NCBI RefSeq assembly: GCF_000005505.3 | Contig: NC_016133.3 | Span: 6,944,001-7,008,000, forward strand | Source: Brachypodium distachyon | Lineage: Eukaryota > Streptophyta > Magnoliopsida > Poales > Poaceae | DNA length: 64,000 nucleotides | Direction of reading: 5' to 3' | Part shown: in pieces, positions 56,874-64,000 of the stretch | Layout of the letters: each line of letters starts with the position of its first letter | Position numbering within the stretch: the stretch's first letter is position 1 | Program-made: the position numbers and the translations under genes | Notes under the pieces: generated by a model | The model's database searches: none | What the model was told of the DNA's origin: nothing | What the model saw: only the letters and a program-made list of their open reading frames with translations

Positions 56874-57405
56874 AGGTCCAACTCCTCCTCCTAGTCTACT
56901 TTATCCATACTTCTGAGCTGCATTGTCTCCGGTTGGACCATAAAATCACCCATGTCTGTAGTCAGAAAAATCAAATTCGTTTCCTCATCGTACCCTCGTT
57001 TCCACATAGTTCCATTCTCTATGAACAATCTCTGTGTAAAGAGGTTGCCCAGTTGTACGGTTTTCCCCATCACCCATGACATCTCAGCTTCCGGCTTCCA
57101 CTCCCAGATTTGAATATTCGGTCCTAAAAGAATTACCAGACCAATGCCACTATCCTCTGTCCGTAGGATTTGGAAGCGGTCAGAGCGTAAATGGTTGGTA
57201 AAGAAGCTTCAATCGGCTTCTCGATCACATAAAGACTCTGTTTATCCAAATCAAACTCAAGGATGTCACCTTCATGAAGCACCAAAAAAGGTTGTTCACC
57301 ACCAAGATGATATATGGGGTTGCTTGGATCGACCATTCTAGCCTCCACAGTTGGACCATGGCGCATTGGCGCTTCGCTCACCCGCGGGCCACGACTTTCG
57401 AGCAC
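56367..57405. repeat. Long inverted repeat of F-box sequence
   Basis: Left arm 56367-56873 and right arm 56901-57405 are reverse-complement copies of the same gene segment, judged by eye as about 80 percent identical with long exact runs (for example GGATAGTGGCATTGGTCTGG and GATGAGGAAACGAATTTGAT). The loop, GTGTTGTATAG... to about 56900, is roughly 26 bases. Confidence 0.85.
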
Positions 57406-57560
57406 ACCAGCGGTCTACCTCCCTATGACCCCAGGCTTACCTCCTTTAAGCCGACCTTCGACCTAGGATTCCTCATGGCGGCCTTTAACAACGACCTCCA
57501 CCTCATCAAGAGTATGACCGCATGCCGACGATTCTTCTATTTCTGTGCTGTTTCTGGTGC
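56891..57560 (-). pseudogene. F-box gene relic 5 (right arm of inverted repeat)
   Basis: On the minus strand: VEARMVDPSNPIYHLGGEQP, LHEGDILEFDLDKQSLYVIE and ASKSYGQRIVALVW, then a frame change near 57133, and MGKTVQLGNLFTQRLFIENG with GYDEETNLIFLTTDMGDFMV. Better preserved than relic 4 but with no F-box and at least one frameshift. Confidence 0.7.
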
Positions 57561-58165
57561 TGATTGACCTGTTTCGTGTCAGCGGCGCGGAAAGCCACCA
57601 TTTTGCCAAGAAACTGGGCACCGTATGAGATTGCTATGGCATGGGCCTGCTCCACTATGCCAATTCCGGCTGAAGCCTGCCTGTGTTTCGAGTTGGAAAT
57701 AATAGGCAATATTTTAATTCCGAGATTTATTAAGTGGTAAAATTCACAATATACTAATGATGCAAAAACTAGTTCTATCAGCAGGACAAACATTCTCAAT
57801 ATGGCAGTACTACATATCATACTTAGGCAGTACACAACTATGCTTAGAAATAGATATAGGTAAGTTCACTTGGACAGTTTTGTTGACATTGTCGATCTAC
57901 AGTTGTAGGCTGGCTTGATGCAGGCTTGATGTAGTGCGTTCTTGAAGTCTGAAGCAATAAAGAGGAGTGGCATAGCAGCTAGCGGTGGCGCCATTGCATT
58001 GCCTAGAAACCTTATTGCCACCCCCTGTGCAGGTTTGGTTATCACGACGGCAAAGGTATAACACAGGTGGATTCTAGTGGCTTAGTACTCAACACAGTGT
58101 TTTTGGAGTGAGATGGAATCAGGTATAACACAGGTGGATTCGGGGGTGGCTCAAGTGACATCCTG
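57368..58165. repeat. F-box cluster duplication, copy 2
   Basis: Direct relative of 55484-55980; it is longer because of small insertions in both copies. Starts within the coding remnant of relic 5 (TCACCCGCGGGCC) and runs through ACACAGGTGGATTCGGGGGT. Confidence 0.75.
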
Positions 58166-60800
58166 AAGTGCTTAGTTCTGCCTTGTGCAGAGGCTAATGT
58201 TCCTGACAGTCTAAGCGTTTTACCTTGCGGCTACATGGACGCTCTTATCCATACCTAACATGAGATATTTAAGTAAACATTTGAACTTTAGTGGTTTTCC
58301 ATCTTCAAATTATTACTTCAAAAACAAATATCATTGTGAATTTGTTTATTCAGCAGGTCATTCTTTTTTGGGGTTGTTTAGATTTACCCCTAGTAGAGCA
58401 CATTAAAAATGGCGTATCTTACATGAAACAGTGAGGCTACATGTTAAATCTGGTACCTGGTTCTATTTGATTATTTGTAGAGACATGTGAAGGCTGTAGC
58501 TATCTACTGGATGGATCTACTTACCTCAGTACCAATTTTTGCACAGGTTTTTGTTATAATTGGGAATCTGTAAATACTTTTTTCTTCGTGAAAACGCAAA
58601 AGCATTGCATCGCGTTGTATTGAAAAGGTAATCTGTAAATACTTTAATGCTATAAATTTTAAAGAAGCAACATGTCCCCTACTGGCACCATCTGTATCTC
58701 TCAATCTGTTTTTGTTAAGGAACTTGATATATACATGTGGACTGAAGTTGCAACAAAATGGTGACATCGATACTTGCGAAGAAAAATTTCCATGCTTCCA
58801 GCTGGTAGACAAAATAGCTTGAGCAAGCAGAAAACTGAAATGACAGAGCATCTGCATATATCCTTGCTTCCTTTTCCCATTATTTTTTTAAGTGGTTACT
58901 GGCTGTTATCTAACTCTGAACTTATTTATAGTTTCCTTTTGTACACTGAAGATTAGATTGCCCACAGAGCAGTTCAAGCTCGTAATGAAATGTAAAGTTT
59001 TTAGGAAAAAAGAGTCATATTCATGTGTTATTTTCCTCTATTCCTTTCTTTACTGCAATTCAGAAAATTGATTAAGTGTTCCATATGGATTTAGCATTAA
59101 TATATAGATACATCAGAGTGTTCTGGAATTTCATTTTTCATACCGTGCGCGGTGGCAGATTACCGAAAATGAGAACAAGGTTGTAGAAGATATGAACATT
59201 GTTGTATCTGAAAACAGGAAGTGAACTATCCTTAGCATGCAAGGGAACTGAACAAGTCCTTTAATGTGGGGGACTGACCAGCATGCTGCCCTACTACTGG
59301 CTGCCGGCAGCAGCAGATGCCTCCAAAGCAGGCAGTGCGGACATCGTGCTCGTGTCGTCATTGAGGTGCATCCCCCATCTCAGCTACTTGTGGTGCTTAA
59401 CGCTGTAGGTTCAAACTGGTGTTCTCTCCGATCCTAAATTCTTGTCGGAGGGAGTACGTTTTTAGGCTGCATCTCGTGTTACGAAATAATTTTATTGATT
59501 GTTTCAATTGAATGGATTGTTTGTTTATCTTAGCAAAGAGGCGTTGCATTTTTAACCCTGTTAGTACATGATTTGGCTTTTATTCGGGGCGCCGGCGCCG
59601 AGATGCCACAGTGGGTCCGCCGCCGACCACCTGTGCCGCCTTGGCGCTGGTTGTGGCAGCGTTCCTCCTCCTCCATGCCCCGTTTGATTTCTTAAATTGT
59701 CTAATTTACTATAACTGCAGAGTGATTGAATGCACAACATAAGCTTCTGGAAGCATCCCTCTCAAAAAAGAAAAAAGAAAAAAGAAAACGAAAGCTTCTG
59801 GGATCATGGAAAATAACTTTATCAGGTTTGTGCTTTGTGTTAGGATTTCACTCATCTTCTTGCTCACCTTGGTTCAGTGCAAAAGAGCCATAGGATCATT
59901 ATTTCGAGGATTGACTGTTTGTTTGCTTCAACTCATGTGTAACTAAATGTTTGTTTTGCACCTTAATGCCAGGTTTATGTAGTGCAAAACCGACTGATAC
60001 TTTATCTTCTCATTTAGTTCTTTCTCTGGTTGTAGGCAATGTGCTTATCAATGAAGCAAGGATCAGGTGGTTAAAGTCTACTGTATCTTGCTGAATCATG
60101 AGTGGCTCCGGATCAACCATGAGTCACCAAATATGCCATCAAATATAGCACATCTCCTTAATTTTGAGAAATTTTCTTCTAATTCTATCTTTACGTGGGT
60201 ATAGTCACGGCATCATTTGTTCTCTAGATGGTTGAATGGTTCACTATTCCTTTATAATCACCGTGTGAATCGGTATTCCTGGGAAGATGGTTATGCATGG
60301 CGGAGGAAAAGGAGCCCTCTGTACAGGTACTCATCTTCCTTGAACTGTCTTCTTCCTTGAAGCAATTTTCATGCTGCACTCTGTTCTTTATTGCGGGTGT
60401 GATATAGTTAGGGGTTATGGGAAAGGGAGTGATTCTATATAGAGGCACCTTTCCTGATAAGAATTTCAGTTTGAAACTACACATCCAGGTAAGATGTTCA
60501 GTTAGTGATATCTTTTCAATTTTAACTTTGTCTTGCTTTATTTTTTTCAGTAATACAACCTATGTTTGGCCCTGTCTTTGTAGAATAGAAATATATGTAT
60601 AGTGTAATGCTGGTGGGTATATGGACCTACAGGATTTGAACCCTTGCAGAGTATATGGAGGTTTTTTTTATGGAAATCCTGGTGGGTGAAGTCATGACGG
60701 CATAACTTCACCACCGCACCAAGAGGTGGTCCTCAGTATAAGGAGCTCATAATCAACTTTTAGTGTGAGCACATAAACAAGCAGTCTTTTTCATTGTATA
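58166..60800. other. Unassigned sequence
   Basis: Includes the second copy of a ~130-bp dispersed repeat (58542-58671, related to 46347-46475) and a deleted Stowaway relic at about 59424-59454 in which both ends are joined. Several GT-donor-like exon-shaped pieces occur at 60270-60490 but no gene can be assembled. Confidence 0.4.
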
Positions 60801-60805
60801 ACTCT

Positions 60806-60921
60806 AGAACTTGCAGAGTATACGGAGCTTTTTTTTACGGAAAAAGACTCGAGGGTCCTTGAGTCGGTCCTTGAGTGCTCTTTTTCCATAAAAAAAAAGC
60901 TCCATATACTCTGCAAGTTCT
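60806..60921. repeat. Short inverted repeat (hairpin-forming)
   Basis: Arms of about 41 bases (AGAACTTGCAGAGTATACGG... and its reverse complement, about two mismatches) separated by about 35 bases that contain a small direct repeat (GGTCCTTGAGT twice). A related single copy occurs at about 60645. Confidence 0.8.
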
Positions 60922-62385
60922 GCTCTTTGAAATCAAAGTGTGTAGTAATGTTTTCTCGAATGGCATGCATGTTATGAGTACCATCTCCATGAAATACTTG
61001 TGTTAAATTCCCTAAGAGTTAAATCTTAGTGCATATGAACCTCCCTGAAAGCAAATGTCAGTGCATATATCTGAAATCTGATGAAGTTAAGAAGGAAATT
61101 ACACGAACGGACATACTTTATCTTTGGGATGTGTTTAGCCATGTTTCTCTTTTTGTTTGAAAAAATTAACAGAACCAGTACGTGAGAAAATTGAGCTGCA
61201 TATTTGGGCATGCATTCCAGTCTAATGAAGGCATTTTTAAATATTCCGTTTTCATTATTACATTTGTTCATTTTTTTTGGGTAGCACCGATCATCCAGGC
61301 TCCAGAGTTTACATTGTTTTAAACAAATTTGCATATACTGAACATACTAATCGTTCTTTTGCTTGTACTATAGTATTCTGCGTCTTTTTTTAATTTTATT
61401 TTGCTGATATGGATGCTCGTTGTGCTAACATCAGTGAGAAGAAATGTCTGAAAAATCAAGAGTACGTTGTAGAAGACGGTTTGCCAATACTGAAAATGGC
61501 CTCCTTCAGACGATAAATGGCCAGCTAGAGCTGAGGAGTTCTAATTGTACTCCGTACGAAAGATATATGAATTGAGAGGAGTTGGAATTGATTGATATCA
61601 CAAGATACATGATCGCTTGAAGTTTGTAACTATGGCATGGTGGCACTACTTGCATCGATCGCGTTGTCCTAGCTAGTCGACTCTTGGAGACACAGGGCAG
61701 CTCTCCCCTCGGAGGCACTAGCTAGTTAGCGAGAGAAAGAGCTTTGATGAACAGCATGGTTCTCAAACCAATCGGATATTCGATGGTCGTGGCCGAAAGG
61801 GAACTCAGAAAGGCCCTGACGGATTCTACATTCCAATCACCATACAAGTTACTCTCGTGTGTGTGTCAAAAGATGGTGTTATCCAATGAGTGGGAAAAAA
61901 GGAACGTCTATGGCATGTTCTTGATGTCACCCAACCCAACAAGGCAAGCGACTTCATTTTACACATATGAGCAACAGAGCGCAGGATAATAACGAAAAGT
62001 GGCGCTTCTCTACCGTTTCCGCCAAAATCCTTACGGGGCTCGTGTTTGCTAAGAATTTTTCCTCGTACAGGATGCGTAAAAGCAGATACGGATCCCGGCC
62101 GGCCAGTGGCGTGCAAAAGCTCACACAATTTCACCGCTCCCGATCAGCGCGATAGATCCTTGTTTGGGGCATCGGTTCATCTGGACCCATAGGCTTTTGA
62201 TGCTGCCGGTGCGCTGGTGAACGGGACGTATATATATGCACACACCGATGATCGCGAGTGCCTGCCGGTCGCAATTACCACCGTCACTCTACAACGTTGC
62301 TCACGTTTACTATGGTGAGCCGTGGGCTGTGGGTCTACTTTACTGCATACGTCGCTTAATTTCTATCCCAACGGCGACGGGTATC
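60922..62385. other. Intergenic, no gene recognised
   Basis: No recognised protein, RNA or element. Ends at the LINE target-site duplication. Confidence 0.5.
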
Positions 62386-62401
62386 AAAGCTAGATCAGCC
62401 A

Positions 62402-63178
62402 TGAACAAAAGGTCAGTTCGGGAGGGGTTGCAGGGTGCCTGGCTCTCTGATGTGGGGCCTGACCTGGGTGAGGTGGCTCTCGCCGAGTTCCTTGCCCCGT
62501 GGATGAGTATTCAGCGATTCCAGCTGGTGGACGATCGTGAGGATGCTCTGCTGTGGAACTGGTTCGTTGATGACGTCTATTCGGTGCGCTCGGCCTATAG
62601 ACATCAGTTTGCTGGCTTGATGTCTGACCCTTTAGACCTGGGCACCAGGCAAGTGTCAGTTCTTCGCATGGTTGGTGGCGAAGGATTGTTGTTGGACGGC
62701 AGATCGGCTACAGAGGAGGGGGCTTCCTCACCCTTCTCAGTGTCTGCTTTGTTCTCAGGAGCCGGAGACCCTTTCTCACCTCCTACTGGGTTGTGTCGTG
62801 GCGAGACAGGTTTGGGAGGTGGTCCTTGTGGCGTGGGATTGCCAAAATTGGAGGCCTAGCATAGACTCCAACATCCAAGAGTGGTGGGCCGGCATCACGG
62901 GGCCTCGTGCGGTGATCAAGAGCTATCGGACGGCAGTCACTCTTGTGCTTTGGGCCATTTGGTGTCACAGGAATGATGTGGTCTTCAATGGAGCCATTCC
63001 TTCGGTTCGACGTATTTTTCTTTTTGTGCGTGAGGAAGTGGCGAGGTGGGAGAGTGCCAGGCTGTTTAGAGCGGGCTGTCGCTCGCGGCCGTCTTGGCGA
63101 GTGGGTTGGTTGATGCTACTTAGTTCTTCTCGTGTTTTGGCCACTTGGTGGCGTTGTAACCGCTTCGCGGTGTTGTAA
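62402..63178 (+). pseudogene. LINE polyprotein C-terminal remnant (zf-RVT domain)
   Basis: The first part reads FQLVDDREDALLWNWFVDDV and YSVRSAYRHQFAGLMSDPLD. A frameshift near 62640 leads to APGKCQFFAWLVAKDCCWTA, DRLQRRGLPHPSQCLLCSQE and PETLSHLLLGCVVARQVWEV, the zinc-binding domain found after LINE reverse transcriptase, and the frame runs on to RCNRFAVL and a stop at 63178. Reverse transcriptase and endonuclease are absent through 5' truncation. Confidence 0.8.
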
Positions 63179-63242
63179 CTGGCCTTCTGGTTTCTCCTTC
63201 TTAATCTGATAATGCACCCACTGGGTTGCATTCTTGAAAAAA
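62402..63242 (+). mobile_element. 5'-truncated LINE (non-LTR) insertion with target-site duplication
   Basis: The 16-base sequence AAAGCTAGATCAGCCA occurs at 62386-62401 and 63243-63258, on either side of an 841-bp insert ending in a poly-A tract. The insert encodes the extreme C-terminus of a plant LINE polyprotein. Exact long flanking repeats plus poly-A are diagnostic of target-primed reverse transcription. Confidence 0.9.
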
Positions 63243-63268
63243 AAAGCTAGATCAGCCAAAGAAATATA

Positions 63269-63391
63269 CTTTCTCCGTCCAACAAAAGATATCTCAACTT
63301 TGACTAGATTTAAATGCATCTATACACTAACTCATGTCTAGATACATCCAAATTTGACAAATTTGAGATATCTTTTATTGAACGGAGGGAG
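63269..63391. mobile_element. Stowaway MITE
   Basis: Starts CTTTCTCCGTCCAACAAAAG and ends TTGAACGGAGGGAG with TA on both sides. Same family as 5973-6096. It lies 10 bases past the LINE target duplication. Confidence 0.85.
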
Positions 63392-63393
63392 TA

Positions 63394-64000
63394 CAAATAA
63401 ATAGTGCGATATAAATGAAACAATGAATAACCATTATTCATGATGAATTTGTTTTGTTCAATTGAGTTTGGACTTGAAATTTTATACGTATATAGAAAAA
63501 ACATCTATATTTTGTTACTTATGCAATTTTTTGAATTCATTTTGAACATATTACAATAATTTTCACAAAAATTACACTGTAAAGATGGTTTTCACATGAT
63601 ACGCCGTCCTTGTCAACATTCTACAATGTTTTTTTACGGACTTTTCACTCTAAAGAATGTTTTTTTAGAGGCTTACATCATAAAGATTGGTTTTCACGAA
63701 GTGAAAGATGATTTTTCATCTGATATAAGTCACCTTAATTACATCTCATGGCTTAGAGAAGCACATCTAAACTATGCGCTTCTCCTGTACAAAGGCTTCG
63801 TTATATATATCGTGCAAAATTTGTCAGAATTTTCGATGTGCTGAAAATAAGCTAAGAAATGCGGCTGTGTCAATGTTTCCAAAGTACACACACGGTCGCG
63901 GTCATCCCATGAAACACTGACCGGAAAGGAAGGAGAATACGAAAAACGGCGGTCAGAATCGAGTCAACAGCAACGAGTACCATCTACGCGATTGCGGCGG
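63394..64000. other. Intergenic, no gene recognised
   Basis: AT-rich sequence with one open frame (63596-63844) of no recognisable type. Confidence 0.5.

Noticed and set aside
60270..60490. Exon-like pieces ending in GTACTC and GTAAGA donors
   Set aside because: No consistent reading frame or protein family links them; recorded only as unassigned sequence.
1..64000. Bacterial-type systems (operons, CRISPR arrays, toxin-antitoxin or phage defence)
   Set aside because: No evidence of any; the window is a plant nuclear region with introns, MITEs and LTR elements. Direct repeats found are two- or three-copy duplications, not spaced arrays.

Overview
This is a nuclear genomic window from a grass. 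Genes are intron-containing with GT-AG junctions, coding exons are very GC-rich in the monocot manner, Stowaway miniature elements with CTCCCTCCGT-type ends are common, and a eukaryotic tRNA-Val lies among hAT, Copia, LINE and other plant transposons. The F-box families and Stowaway types look like a pooid grass (Brachypodium or a relative); that is inference, not proof.

Layout. 0-4.1 kb holds retroelement remains: a primer-binding-site fragment near 1.3 kb and a deleted Copia element with a 422-bp LTR at 2.0-4.1 kb. 4.2-5.3 kb is a three-exon bHLH gene and 6.7-7.1 kb a STIG1-like secreted Cys-rich protein (minus strand). 9.9-10.9 kb is a three-exon protodermal-factor-1-like Pro-rich wall protein. 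12.6-13.7 kb is a membrane-anchored alpha/beta-hydrolase-like protein (minus), apparently divergent from a Harbinger-transposase-derived gene at 15.2-16.4 kb whose third catalytic acid is replaced. 20.4-23.8 kb is the trifunctional UDP-L-rhamnose synthase RHM, and 25.4-26.0 kb a dirigent protein. 26.2-28.0 kb is a run of DNA transposons, followed by tRNA-Val(AAC) at 28.14 kb. 30.2-34.3 kb is repeat-rich: degenerate repeats, a solo LTR, a hAT insertion with perfect target duplication, and a segmental duplication carrying the empty site. 36.0-37.2 kb is a class C heat shock factor. 40.1-42.1 kb is HEI10, the meiotic crossover E3 ligase (minus, seven coding exons reconstructed to 303 residues). 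44-48 kb is mostly unassigned, with one possible two-exon fragment. 49.9-57.6 kb is a graveyard of decayed F-box genes arranged as tail-to-tail inverted repeats and local duplications. 62.4-63.2 kb is a 5'-truncated LINE with a clear target duplication.

The genes do not form a pathway; they are independent plant loci. The observations most worth following are: (1) a roughly 0.5-kb-arm inverted duplication of an F-box gene fragment with a loop of about 26 bases at 56.37-57.41 kb, a plausible hairpin-siRNA or proto-microRNA locus; (2) a shared, dispersed leader module of about 280-300 bp that sits in the 5' leader of both RHM and HEI10 in opposite orientations and includes the same putative splice donor; (3) the probably domesticated Harbinger nuclease gene.
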